Assembly (NCBI GenBank): GCA_022457065.1
Contig: JAJGBQ010000002.1
Coordinates: 5,313,510 to 5,377,509 of the forward strand
Length of the DNA stretch: 64,000 bases
Reading direction: 5' to 3'
Origin: Curvularia sp. ZM96
Taxonomy: Eukaryota; Ascomycota; Dothideomycetes; Pleosporales; Pleosporaceae
A program made the translations under genes and the position numbers. Below the pieces are notes generated by a model. The model did no database searches. It was not told the DNA's origin and was given only the letters and a program-made list of their open reading frames with translations. Shown piece by piece: positions 23,843-35,102 of this stretch (positions within the stretch are counted from its first letter, which is position 1; the number at the start of each line of letters is the position of its first letter).

Positions 23843-25017
23843 TCATACTTCAAGCTTCTCGCGGAGGATGTTCTTGAGGGCAACGGCGTCAGCAGTGAAT
23901 TTGGAAATACCTTCGCGGAGCTTCTCGACAGCCATCTGATCCTCGTTAAAGTAGAAACGAAACGCAGACTCATCGTTGATGTAGGTCTTTCTCTCAATGT
24001 TGAGCGACTTGGCACTGGAAGCGTCAAGCTGCTTGGGAACAGAGTCGGTGGAATTATAGAGTTGCTCGAGCAAACTAGGCTGAAAAAACCGGTTACTGAA
24101 GGCCTAAACTCCTTAGGACAAGCAGACTCATGGCGATAGTTAAGTAATCACAGCCAGCCAGCTTAGTGATTTCGCCGATGCTTCGGAAAGAGGTACCTAT
24201 AACGATAGTCCTGTATCCAAACTGTTTATAGTAGCTGAAGACTCTGCTTACACTCTTAACACTGGGCCCTCGCCTTTGCTGTAGTCTTTACTGGTCGTGG
24301 CCTTGTACTAGTCAAGGATACGACCAGCCAACGGTGAGATAAGGAAAGCCCCGGCTTCGGCAGCAGCATTGGCCTAGATCTGCGAGAACATGAGCGTTAT
24401 ATTTACGTTGACTTCGTGGATCGACTGGAGGATCTCAGTAGCTTTGATGCCCTCCTAAGTTAAGACGATCTTGATGAGGACGCGTTCTTTGCTGATTCTC
24501 TGATTCTTGTACAGCTGCAGCGTGTTAGTTTTTGGTAAAGTCCTGTCCCCGCAACACTAAGCCTACGTTGATGATGCGGAGAGCCTTGTTTGCAGAGGCC
24601 TCGGTGTTGAAAGAGAAATGTGTGTCAACCTTAGCAGATGACTTGCTAGGAACAATGCTGAAGATTTCCTTGCCGAACTGTACTAGTAAGCAATCGAGTG
24701 TAGCATCCACCTGATCGTCAATGCGTCGCTATGTGTCTTTCCTCAGGCAACGGCCGTATTAATGAGCTTTGAGCACTCGGACTTCTTCGAAGCCGCGAGC
24801 ATTAGAGGCGGATTGGTAGTCGTATCTTGGGGCTTGTATATGTCGATGGTTATAAAATCGCTAGAGTCGCACACAACAGTTTGTGTATACATTCTGTTCG
24901 CTCGAGCTCTTGTTACTTCCTACTGCGATGTGCGGCCATGTCAGCTCTCTAGCCGTGAAGTTAGAGAATAGAACTCACTGTTCTGGTAGCCTTTAGTTGG
25001 TCGAGAGAGCTGGCCAT
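23843..25017 (-). pseudogene. Transaldolase, decayed
   Basis: Transaldolase moves a three-carbon unit between sugar phosphates in the non-oxidative pentose phosphate pathway. Exon 1 (ATG at 25017) reads MASSLDQLKAT and ends at a GTGAGT donor near 24982. A second exon gives IYKPQDTTTNPPLMLAASKK, the conserved start of the barrel with DTTTNP. Next come VDATLDCLLVQFGKEI and HFSFNTEASANKALRIIN. The C-terminus (24073-23843) reads YINDESAFRFYFNEDQ and KLREGISKFTADAV, as in the family. The middle (about 24120-24520, with the Schiff-base Lys region) is too damaged to read: a TGA follows NTAVA, at least one frameshift occurs near 24725, and many stops appear. Confidence 0.8.
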
Positions 25018-25626
25018 GGTGAGTTTAGTAAGTAGTGGCTGAGGAGAAGCAAGAGAGATGATTCTGCTTTTTAACAGCAGCTGCGCCGATGTATTAGCTC
25101 TCAGCAATAGCAGCCCCCTCATGAGACTGCTACATCACAAGCGTCTCCGATGACGATGGGAGTTCGAGACTACTCATCCGACAGGCTAATATTCGTTCTC
25201 GTAGCGACTGTTAGACCAGCGTGATTAGAAGGCTAACCTCAAGCCAACAAAGTCACCGCAGCCATCTCGCATCGCAGCACTTGGCGTGACGAAACTATAT
25301 GGCGCTCTAGTGGTCTGATATTATTCGACGTCTGGGTCTAGGCTTCGACCAGCCTATGCAGGAGTTATAGACTCGTCGTTACACCACCAGAGATGGGCGA
25401 TAGGCATCCACACAAATCACTGAGGGGGAAGTACAGGTTGTGCCACCGTCTTACCCTGCAAACATCCTAGCGGCGTTGTGACACTTGTGCTTGGCGATGC
25501 CTATAAAAGCCACTTTCAAACATATGCAAGGATCTAGAATATAGTGCACATTCCTTCATTGTTCTATCCGTAGAATACAGCAGTGTTCTAACATGCCGAT
25601 TCAGATCGAAGGTTGCTGCACGAGCA
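25018..25626. other. Intergenic
   Basis: Nothing recognisable. It lies between the transaldolase relic start and the 3' end of the RING gene; both read leftwards. Confidence 0.45.
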
Positions 25627-26186
25627 CTATACAACATTATCCGCTGCAGCAAGTACGAGACAATCACATAGCGGGCAATATTCGTGAGATTCGGTGAGCC
25701 ATCTATCAAAGCATTGCCCGTGGTAGATGTGTCGGCAACTCAACGCTCGTATGGGATCATTCGCCCTGATTGTTTCTAAACAGATGAAGCTGTGTTCTCG
25801 TTAGCAGGAAACACAGCCTGGTGGTTGTAAGACGATACGACATACCAAACCTGACTCTCTGGGTCAACGTGCCACTCATGTGGGTGATCTATCTGGTCCG
25901 CTTTGTACCATTTGATAAATTCTGTCGACGGAAGCATCTCCTCAAGCCGATCCAGGCGACTTTTGAGGGTGCTGAGATCTGGTTTTCTAAGGGCGCTGCA
26001 ACAACCAAATACTCTGTTGTTTGGTCAGCGCGATCGAGGTCGTAGGTCTCGCTAGCGAACTAACCCACAAAATAGAATCAGTAGATATATCCCAACCACC
26101 GATATAGTTAGAGCGACGGGGACACTCACACCTTGGTCAGGCAGGTCTTCTAAGGAACTAGAAATATTCCGAGATACTGATGTCAT
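25627..26186 (-). CDS. Small RING-H2 finger protein, three exons, one frameshift
   Basis: RING-H2 domains bind two zinc ions and usually mark E3 ubiquitin ligases. After removing an intron at 25790-25845 (GTATGT...CTAAC...CACAG), the minus strand reads VCFICLETIRANDPIRALSC, then RHIYHGQCFDRWLTESHEYC, then PLC. This is Cys-x2-Cys, Cys-x-His-x2-His-x2-Cys and Cys-x2-Cys. The first Cys codon is split by the intron, so the domain is invisible without splicing. Upstream the frame reads STEFIKWYKADQIDHPHEW. A first exon (ATG at 26186, ending at GTGAGTG) is joined by a likely intron at 26060-26129. One base appears to be missing near 25945, between WIGL and EEMLPS. The predicted protein is about 145 aa with the RING at the C-terminus. 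The RING call is strong, the 5' exons moderate. Confidence 0.7.
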
Positions 26187-26798
26187 AGCTGAATACGCTA
26201 CGCTACCCCTTCGTCAGCTTAGCATCTCATGAGCTGATCGATAACAATGAGCTGCTAGCGAAAGCTACTTACTTTGTGATTGACCGAACTCTTATTACTT
26301 AACTTGCGTCTCTAGAACATCTTCTGCCTCGAATGAGGTAAGCCTGATATACCTTGTCCCTTGACAATTCAGAGAAGCAGCTTTGGAATATGCGCAACGC
26401 CACCACTAGCACTAAAGACATCTTCTACAGAGCATGTAATTTAGAGGCATCACGCCACATAGAGCGTAGGCATATCGAACTGACTTCCAGCATATAGTAC
26501 GTCTTCGGACATTGATCAGGCGCGTCCCTGGTGCGCTACTCTCCAGACACGCGAGTGTATTCTAGGCCGAACTACGAACCATGAGAACATGTCCAGAAAT
26601 ATAAGCAGTAGCTGCAGCGTCTTTGTCGGTACTTAGAATCAAAGGTCATAGAAGAGTTATCAGAGCCAGCCAATGCAAAGAAGATTATACCATAGAACAG
26701 ACGCAAGACGAAGCATCCTGGCCTGCTTTCGCACAACAATGGGCGGGGAGTGTCGACTGCTGTGCCATTGCTGATCATGCGTGTATCAGAACCTTGGA
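26187..26798. other. Intergenic
   Basis: No gene recognised. It ends at the TA target site of element C. Confidence 0.45.
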
Positions 26799-26800
26799 TA

Positions 26801-28738
26801 CTCGCCCCACGGAGCCTAGTTCTGCCGAACTAGGCCCTACCCAGCTCAACGTCAACTACCAGCTCAACGTCAATTTTGCTCCCCCCTACTACTTTGACTC
26901 AACTTTTCTCCACAACAATATGTCGCAACGCTTTGGAACTTACGCGCAGATTAAAGAGCGTATTCAAATTGCTATTTCTGAGTTAGATAGTAGTCTTCAT
27001 ACAGATATACGCGCAGCAGCAGACTACAATCATGTGCCCTACAGCAGGCTCCAAAAGCGCGTCTCAGGCCGCGCATCAAAAATAGAGCGCGCTACACCAA
27101 ATCGAAGGCTCAATCAACAACAGGAGGATGCCCTAAATGCCTATATTACTCGCTGCGACGCGTTATACATGCCTCCTCTCATGCCGCAGCTAATCTCTGC
27201 CGCGCAGCGGATTCTTAATCTCGAGCACCCAGATAGCAAGGCACCACCTATAGACAAAAACTAGATCTCACGATGGCTGGCGCGCAACCCGGACTGCCGC
27301 CGCAAGAAGCAGAAAAAGCAGGAAATAAAACGCCTAGCAGCTAATACTGTAGAGGTCTACGAGAGGCACTTTGCCGCTCTAAAGCGCGCAATTGATGAGT
27401 ACGCTATACAGCCTAGAGATCTATACAATATAGACGAGACAGGTATCCGTATGGGCGTTAGAGGCCAGCAGTACATTATAACAATGGCTGGCGACGATGA
27501 CGCTGTACAGTCACCGTCTAACACAAATCGCGAGGCTGTTACTGTCGTCGAGACTGTCGCTGCTAACGGCTCAGTTCTGGCACCATTCATTATACTCAAG
27601 AGCAAAGTACACCTCTCAAAATAGTACACCAATACAAAGCTGCCTGACGACTATATTGTGGCTGTCTCTAAGACAGCGTACAACAACGACGAGCTCTCTC
27701 TTGAGTAGATTCGACACTTTGACGCCTGTAGTCGTCGCCGCCAAACAGGTACCTAGAGGCTATTAATCTTTGACGGCTTTGGATCTCATGGTACAAAGGA
27801 GCTGATCGACTTTTGTGACGATAATAACATTGTACTTTTCTCGCTCCCCTCCCATACCTCTCACAACCTACAGCCTCTTGACGTTGGCGTTTTTCAAGCG
27901 TATAAGAAGCACTACAGAGGCGTTGTTGAGGGAGCTGCTCGCGAGGGCTGTACAGATTTCAACAAGCTCGAGTTTCTACACGCAATTGATGGCGTTAGAA
28001 GACGTACATTCAAATCGAGTACTATTCGAAAAGCTTTTAAATTAGCAGGCGTCTGGCCATAGGATCCTAAGAGAGTATTGTATAAGCTCGCGTACCCACA
28101 GAGGGTGTCAACGCCTAAGGAGATGAGCTATCTCTTTCAAGCCTCTGAGACGCCTACGCCTACAACTCCTCGCTCCTTTGTTACGTACGCTCGTAAAACG
28201 CAAGAGCTTTGTAGTTATGCTAAGCATATACTCAGTAATCGGGCTGCGCGACTTGCCAGGGCGTCAGTTATACTAGGTTTAAACTACGATCTTGCGACTC
28301 ATAAGCTTACCAAGACTACAGCTACTGCCCGCGAAAGAGCTCAGCGCCAGGACAACTCGCGATTAACGATTCAGAAAGGAGGTGTAGTTACAGCTAGAGG
28401 TGCGCGAGAGGCCGTATCTCAAAAAGCTAAAATTACTAAGCAAAAGGCTGTACGTAAGGCTATAAGGGAGACGAGACGGCGCCTCCGAGATGCCACCCAG
28501 CAGCCAATACCTGCCTCTGCAGAGGCTTCAACACCAAGTCAACAGGCACCAGTAATGCGTTTTATACACTAGAAGATACCTCCCACTTAGTAGCTATAGC
28601 AAATATATAATATTTTGCGTATTTTCGCGGCTAATTTACGATACAAATCGCATAGGTTGGCAAAATTGACGTTGAGCTGGTGGTTGACGTTGAGCTAGGT
28701 AGGGCCTAGTTCGGCAGAACTAGGCTCCGTGGGGCGAG
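26801..28738 (+). mobile_element. Pogo-like DNA transposon C
   Basis: Terminal inverted repeats of 79 bases (26801-26879 and 28660-28738) with only a few transitions between them, flanked by TA at 26799-26800 and 28739-28740. Each repeat contains a palindromic core (CTAGTTCTGCCGAACTAG) and two direct copies of the CAGCTCAACGTCAA type. The element is 1938 bases and much less decayed than A and B. Its right end lies about 330 bases upstream of the trehalose phosphorylase start codon. Confidence 0.93.
26920..28572 (+). pseudogene. Transposase of element C, five in-frame TAG codons
   Basis: One frame from the ATG at 26920 to 28572 gives a helix-turn-helix start (AAADYNHVPYSRLQKRV), NIDETGIRMG, FDGFGSHGTKELIDFC, LPSHTSHNLQPLDVGVFQ, and a basic Ala/Arg-rich tail. 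It is interrupted only at 27262, 27622, 27706, 27751 and 28060, each time by TAG. In every case the neighbouring residues suggest tryptophan, so each stop is a TGG-to-TAG change. Reading frame and motifs are otherwise intact, so this looks like a lightly mutated copy of a recently active element. Confidence 0.88.
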
Positions 28739-28740
28739 TA

Positions 28741-29065
28741 GTGGATACGAAAATCGCGTATAGAAAGTCTTGAACGGCCTGTAGGTCAGAAAACCAGCTT
28801 TTCAATTTAAGTATGACGTCGTACTCACGCAACCGTCTGACCTCAGCTCATGCGATATTTGTCACTTGACCTGGAGGTGCCGAGGCAGTAGGCAGAACAT
28901 CATCCTGTTGTGCCGAATTATCGTCGAGAGTCCCATGTATGCAGTGATTGGGTCGGAGAGCTTTGGAAAATGCCCATCGAGTGGTGCATTTTGTGTTCAA
29001 GGCTACTACCAGTACGTCACAAATTCCTTTTTTCAATACAAAGATTCAATTCGATCGTAAAGATT
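28741..29065. promoter_or_regulatory. Upstream region of the trehalose phosphorylase gene
   Basis: The 325 bases between element C and the start codon are all that remains of the close promoter and 5' untranslated region. No specific regulatory motif can be defended. The transposon may separate the gene from distal control sites. Confidence 0.4.
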
Positions 29066-31434
29066 ATGCCAGGTACCATTCGGACTCTCGACGACACATC
29101 TCTCCCCCGACATTCAACTATGGTTCGCCAAAAGACCCGCGATGCCTTTATGGCAAAGACATCCGTCAAGGCCAAGCTCTCCGCACAAGACAAGTCTAGC
29201 TCGATGAGCCTCGAGGTCGGTTCCTGTTCCATTGCTCCAAACAAGTAAACTAACTTTCACAGCCCGTGTACATAGGTATCGCTGTCGCCGACAAACCTGG
29301 CAGCTCAATTGACATTGCATTTGTTATCCACGACGGCACCTATTCAATGGACTTTGCAACTGTCTCCATAGGTGCAGAATTAAGTAGCAGCTCTGAGCCT
29401 TCAGCCGCAACTTCCGAGGCCTACTCTGGAACTACAACCCCTGCAACAGCGGAGGGGCGTGCCGATTACTTTGTCGAGGAAATCATCGGCAAGATCAAGC
29501 ACTACCGTGATGAGCATTTCTACAAATTTGTTGGCGCTGGTCTAACTACAAAGGCTGCCAAGATATGTCCTCAGCTACCAACCCGCTTGTGGCTCGAGTT
29601 GGATATTGTGCCGTTGGTGCTGGAGTCTAGTTCTGGCAGGCAAAATACCAGTACTCCAGATGCACCCAAGTACATGATAGTAGATGAAGAAGCAGATGCA
29701 GTGATAAGGAAAGCTCTAGGGTAGGTATTCAGATGCCGATAGCCTTGTATAGCTCTCCGCTGACACATGCAGGTACTTCGGCAGGGCTAACCAACCTCGC
29801 TTAGAGGTCGTCTACCGCAATGAGGTTGGTGTCGACAGCGATGGCGCAACTGTGATTGCAGATGAGCCAAGCTATCGAGATAGTGTCCATTCCAACACCT
29901 ACGCGGCGACCATGGTCTACGCTGATTCGCTTAAGAAGCACGGCACGAAGATTGCCTTTTTCAACAGCACCCCTCAGGGCGGCGGCGTCGCCTTGATGAG
30001 GCATGCGCTGATCCGCTTTTTGCGACTTATTGATGTTGATTGCAAGTGGTAAGTCACTCTACACTACACATCTGATCATCACTCATACTTCACAGGTACG
30101 TTCCGAAGCCTAAGCCTGCTGTCTTCCGTATCACCAAGAACAACCACAACATCCTCCAGGGTGTGGATGAAACCGGCCTTCGACTCGAACAAAAGTCAAT
30201 TGACATCCTCAATGAGTGGGCCAGGCAGAATGCTGAACGCTACTGGATCGCCAAGGGCAGTCCCCTCGCTCCTCGAGCGGAGGGCGGTGCTGATGTCATT
30301 ATTGTAGACGATCCCCAGATGCCCTCTCTTGTCAAGATTGCCAAAGAGCTAGACCCCTCTCGCCCTGTCCTCTTCAGAAGTCACATCCAAGTACGCGCCG
30401 ATCTAGCAGACCAGGAAGGTACGCCCACCGCTGAAGTTTGGAACTGGGTATGGAACAACATAAAGCAGTGTGATGCTTTCATCAGTCACCCCGTTCGCGA
30501 ATTCGTGCCCAAGAATGTAACGGCAGAGAAGGTCGGTTATCTTCCTGCCACAACCGACTGGCTCGATGGTCTGAACAAGCAGCTGGACAGTTGGGACGCA
30601 CAATACTACATGCACGAGTTTGAGATGGCCTGCATCGACAAGGGTGCCAATCGCCTGGCATTCCCAGCACGCCCATATATCACACAGATCGCTCGTTTCG
30701 ATCCAGCCAAGGGTATCCCGGACGTTCTTGCTTCGTACGCCATCCTTCGGCGAGAACACATGAAAGACAAGCCCATCGAGGAGGTCCCACAACTTGTCAT
30801 TGCCGGCCACGGCGCCATCGACGACCCCGATGCAACCATCATCTTCGATAAGACAGAAAAGGATCTCAATGAACTCTATACCGATATCAAACACGACGTA
30901 ATCGTCATGCGCATTGGCCCTGTGGACCAGCTCCTCAACGTGCTCATGGCCAACGCCCACGTCGCGCTTCAGCTCTCGACGCGCGAAGGCTTCGAAGTCA
31001 AAGTCTCCGAGGCCCTGCACCACGGTGTCCCCGTCATCGCAACGCGCCGCGGCGGCATCTCACTTCAGATCGAGCACGGCAAATCAGGCTTCCTCGTAGA
31101 AGTAGGCGAGCACGACGCGGTGGCTAACTACCTCGACCACCTCTTCACCGACAACGTATCCTACATCACCATGGCCAACTACGCAGCTAACCACGTCAGT
31201 GATGAGGTCAGCACCGTCGGCAACGCACTCAGCTGGCTGTATCTGGCTGACGAGCTGGCCAATGGCACGAAGAAGATCGAGCCGAACAGTCGCTGGATCA
31301 ACGACATCGCGCGTGAGAAGGCCGGGTATCCATACCGGTCCAAGGACAAGGAGACGACGCTCAAGCGCGAGAGCGCCATGCTCGATCTGACGCATCAGCC
31401 TGGCCGCAGCAGGCAGAACAGTGCGGTGCAGTGA
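29066..31434 (+). CDS. ccg-9: Trehalose phosphorylase (clock-controlled gene-9 type, GT4)
   Basis: Family members reversibly convert trehalose and phosphate to glucose and glucose 1-phosphate; the Neurospora homolog is the clock-controlled gene ccg-9, annotated as trehalose synthase. Four exons (29066-29215, 29263-29720, 29773-30048, 30096-31434) joined by introns of 47, 52 and 47 bases give one open frame of 740 aa, normal for the family. Signatures: YIGIAVADKPG early; FFNSTPQGGGVALMRH (phosphate-loop-like GGG of the N-terminal Rossmann fold); FRSHIQVRADL; PYITQIARFDPAKGIPDVL; VIAGHGAIDDPD; and LSTREGFEVKVSEALHHG, with the two Glu of the GT4 E-x7-E motif. No stops or frameshifts. The start at 29066 is the first ATG giving the family N-terminus after splicing. 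The symbol is by homology only. Confidence 0.92.
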
Positions 31435-31720
31435 GGGCGGTTGGCAGGATATTATACTAGGTCTTTAGGTAGATCACGTTCCTTATATTACAATCTTCAT
31501 CTGTACAAGTCGCGTCCTGTTATATAAGAATAAAGCTAGTTCAAAAGACGTTTCAAGCAAGAGCAGCCAGAAGTGCGGTGCGGTGCGTGCCTTGATGTTT
31601 TACTAGGTAGGCATTTAGCAAGCACATGAGTATCTAGTTTAAAAACCAGGCAAGGTCTAGATAAACCCGCTTATTGTTTCTGCTACAAGCCCTCCTTTTC
31701 TACAATGTGTTCAAGTCCTG

Positions 31721-32447
31721 TCACAAAAACTCAACACCGTAAAAGAAAGTGTATTTGCCTTGGTTGTCTTGGTATTGATCTAGGACCTCCAAGGGTGTAG
31801 TGCACGTAGGAGATGCGGACGGTCGGCCATCAACGTTGGCTGGGTACGGTAGAGGCTTAGGCGGTATAGCCTGTGATGTGTCGCTGTTATCTTTACCATG
31901 CCTGTCTAGCATGTCCGCATTCATGCTTGCAGTATCATGAGAAAAGTGGCATCCTAGTGTAGTGTCAAAGGAGTTGCTATCTTTGTCCGTTTCTAGTTAG
32001 GAGCTACTAGTGTGGAGGAAAGTGGCGGAGGTTTGAATATCAGCCATGGCTGGATGCGACAGGCGCCCAGACTGTGTAGCTTGTGTAGAGAAATTCGAAG
32101 CGCGATTAAAAGAAAGCCTATGTGGTAGAAGCTTTGGCCAGATATATTCTAGATACTCAGGTTCCGCCCTTACGAGTAGGCACAGAAAAGCTTTCGCTGT
32201 CGAGATAAACTGCTAAAAATTAGTAAAATCTTAGTTGGATTACACATCGTACCTCTTCTTCTCTTATTCCAGCCTGGGTTTGATCTATAAGCGGCTCATC
32301 GTAAGTAAACTCCTGTCTCTTGTTAGAAATAGTAACGCCATTGTTATTACCTCCAAACTTGCAAAATATATGGAGCGCATAGCGTTCTAGAGTAGTAGAT
32401 TTTGAGTTCGTGGTACGAACACAAGATAGTGATATAAAGCTCCTCAT
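31721..32447 (-). pseudogene. Two-exon gene of unknown function with one nonsense codon
   Basis: Exon A (about 32447-32253) gives MRSFISLSCVRTTNSKST and ends GIREEE before a GTACGA donor. A 43-base intron (32210-32252, with CTAAT and CAG) joins in frame to exon B (32209-31721), which reads FISTAKAFLCLLVRAEPEYL and ends KYTFFYGVEFL. Only one stop interrupts the 165 codons of exon B: TAA at 31997-31999, which would be CAA (Gln) before a C-to-T change. A CTAAT..AG just upstream of 32447 suggests another exon further 5'. I do not recognise the family. The consistent frame and splice sites make a real but probably dead gene likely. Confidence 0.45.
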
Positions 32448-32755
32448 ATAGATTAGCAGGTTTGCACTAGCGTTAAGCTCTTATCTGTACTAGCTTAGCT
32501 TATAACATTATGCTAAGTCAGGCAAATATAATGGCGGCACTTAATTCGTGTTGCTGAGCAAAAGATCAACCTTTCACAACTTGAATAGAAGCTATCTTAG
32601 CCGTCACAGTTTCTAATGTACCGTAATGCCAAGACAGCCAGGAGAAAATCAAGAGACGGGAGAATTTGAAAACAGTATGCATCCATTACGACCCTGAAGG
32701 AAGGAGGCACGGCGGTTAATTTAAGGAACAACGGCGGCCAACCAACCCGCCCATA

Positions 32756-33047
32756 TGTAACACGGGAGCGCAAGCCACGTGACCTCATCGACGTGGCATG
32801 AATGAGGAAGAGTCTGCGAAGACTCTTCGTATATGAGCCGCCGAAGAATACTCCTCGTACATAAGCCACCGAGGATTTCTCGGACTCCTCTGACCGAGGG
32901 TTACAAGCATCACAAGTATATAGCATTAGGCATTGAGCCCTTATGGCTCGATATGTTCAACTTAGGCTAAGACCTCAAGTATAATACAAGAGTTACTTCT
33001 GAAGACTTCTCAGTAACGCGCCTCTGATTAGCCTCACCTCTTTCACA
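32756..33047. repeat. Possible solo LTR
   Basis: The segment starts TGTAACACGGGAGCGC and ends near CTTTCACA. It is CT/AG balanced with short palindromic runs (GAGTCTGCGAAGACTC) and has the look of a fungal retrotransposon terminal repeat. A clean 5-base target duplication is not present, so the limits are uncertain. No retrotransposon genes are nearby. Confidence 0.3.
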
Positions 33048-34027
33048 CCACCCTGACGCTCCATCCTCGAAAATCAACTCACAAGGCATCTCGACACTAG
33101 GAGCTTTATATCCTTCCCACTCAGAATAACTACTATCTTAACAGTCTTATAATATCATAGAGGCGGCCGGAAGCCTGAGCAACACGCATGAGATTTTGAC
33201 CCGTGCCTCTAATAGACATCAGCTGCATCTCGCTGTATGACATGACGTCTTCCTATGACCTTTCTTCTGCCACGACCTGAAATCTGCGAATAGTTGCTGC
33301 GTCTTCGGGGTATTCATCCTTCGTGGCGAGCGGAGGAGATGCCGCCAAGGTCCATACTGTCTTGCTCCTTACTTGGTGTTTTTCGACGTTAACTAGTGAT
33401 ATCGCCTTCATCATACTTGGGGATGTAGTAGCAAGGGAGAGATCCGATTGCGTTAAGATAGTGAGACTACTAAGTCTTATTAGTCTAACGCGTTAACGTA
33501 ATTATCTTCTTAGTTCCTACGCTGTAAGCTCTAATATATACATAGTTTAACTATAAATTCTGAGCGGAAAAGGTCTCTTCGAACGAGTATCTTGAACACA
33601 CTACTCTAAGAAAAGGCTAGCGTAACAAGCACGACACTTCATAGTGCTCCTGCTTGTTACGCTAAGCCGAAAGAGGCTGTTTACAGAACAAGCGAGCGTT
33701 ATTAGCCGACAGGAAGCGCATCCGTACGCAAGCACGAAGGCGCGTAAGTTAAACCCTAGATTAATGTAGACAAAATGTAACTGTGGTAATTAGTATAATA
33801 GTAGAGAGAACGTGGCAAGCTTACTAGATATTAGGGAGGCGTGTGCGGATTGTGAGGAACAGAAAGACCTCTAGTAGGAACATGACTAAGAAGAGGGAGA
33901 TAGAAGCTATAAATAAGTTCAAAGAGACACCATAGAGTTAGTAAGCTTCTAAGAACGATTTTCTAAACGTGTCGTCCATAGCTCTAGTCTAACGTTCCGT
34001 CCCTAGACTAGAAATTTTCACATAGAA
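33048..34027. other. AT-rich intergenic with a hairpin
   Basis: No gene seen. At 33619-33663 two 13-base arms (AGCGTAACAAGCA and TGCTTGTTACGCT) surround a 19-base loop, and the arms extend outward with one bulge. Taken with the palindrome that follows, this may be part of a decayed mobile element. Confidence 0.45.
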
Positions 34028-34293
34028 CGAATTGATCCTGAACGGCGAAGACCTTTTTAATCTCTGCTTTGTCTAGACACAACCCTATCTGGTCTAGCGT
34101 GGGTAGGCAGGAGAGTTCAAAAGTCTCTTGACTACCCACGCTAGATCAGATTGATCCTTAGCGGCGAGGGCCTTTTTGATCTCTACTTCATCCTAGATAT
34201 AACTCTATCGGGTCTAGCGTGGGTAGCCAAGAGACCTTTGAACTCTCCTGCCTACCCACGCTAGACCGGATAGGGTTGTGTCTAGGATAAAGT
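34028..34293. repeat. Nested direct and inverted repeats (cruciform-prone)
   Basis: Arms 34075-34130 and 34228-34283 are reverse complements over about 55 bases with few differences. Inside, CTAGCGTGGGTAG and its complement occur four times in alternating orientation. In addition, 34028-34115 and 34150-34237 are direct copies of each other (shared core CCTTTTT...ATCTCT). The unit is therefore both tandem and palindromic. Confidence 0.85.
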
Positions 34294-34469
34294 GGAGGTC
34301 ACCAGCCAAGAAGCAAGCGCATCCGGTACGGACCGTACTAGCCCGGCGGAAGATAGGCTATCGTTTTTGTACCGGCAACTATATATGATGTAGCATGTTT
34401 AATTGTAGGGCTCTAGCTACTACATAAGTCTGCCTAAAACATTTTTATATTCATATTCAATTCGTCGGC

Positions 34470-35102
34470 ATGGACACTAGCCATAGGGACAATGTGCCGC
34501 TATTCTATTTCAGGCTCGGAACGCAACACAGTGATGACAGCCTCAACGCTAACCTAGAACATCTCGAGTAGCGCATGTGTCTGGCTTAGCGTTTGGTTGG
34601 CATAAGAGTCAGTTGCTCTTTCCGGGCAGATGTACGAACAGATACCAGCGAAAGCGATAGCGGCTGTATCAAAGTATGGAGGAAAAGACTAACAGTAAAT
34701 CTGAATTGCAAATATGTCAAGACAGCGATTGAAAAGACGCTTGCCATCTTGGGTAATGCCGGAAAGATCGGCAATCCATACCCATCCAGGCTTCTTGCCG
34801 CTGTCGATCAGGTTGTCACCCTTTCCAGTAATACACGTCAGTCAGCCTCCGCGGAGTAAGAACATATCTCCATAGTATCTCTCCACAATATCGAGACCCG
34901 GGTTGATGCGGAGCAGCGGGATGTATCAATATGCCTGTCACGTATATGGAATATGGACCTCCATACTCCGCCAAGTATTGCCAGCGGACGCGAATGTTCT
35001 ACTAATAGCCCAATCTGTAAGAGTCTATGTGAATTTATGTTTGCCAATTGTTATCTTAACGTCCCTCCCTGTACGGCGAAAAACCCAGTGAGCCGAAAGT
35101 AA
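34470..35102 (+). pseudogene. Decayed gene of unknown function, three stops
   Basis: From the ATG at 34470 a single frame runs 211 codons to TAA at 35100. Only three internal stops occur (TAG twice between 34566 and 34592, TAA at 34857-34859), each explained by a C-to-T change at a Gln codon. The product would contain KTAIEKTLAILGNAGKIG and a Cys-rich C-terminal part. Random sequence would show about ten stops over this length, so a former gene is likely. I do not recognise the family. Confidence 0.4.

Noticed and set aside
13001..31434. A carbohydrate gene cluster (phosphoketolase, transaldolase, trehalose phosphorylase)
   Set aside because: The genes are up to 14 kb apart, one is dead, and transposons separate them. 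Shared pathway alone does not make a cluster.
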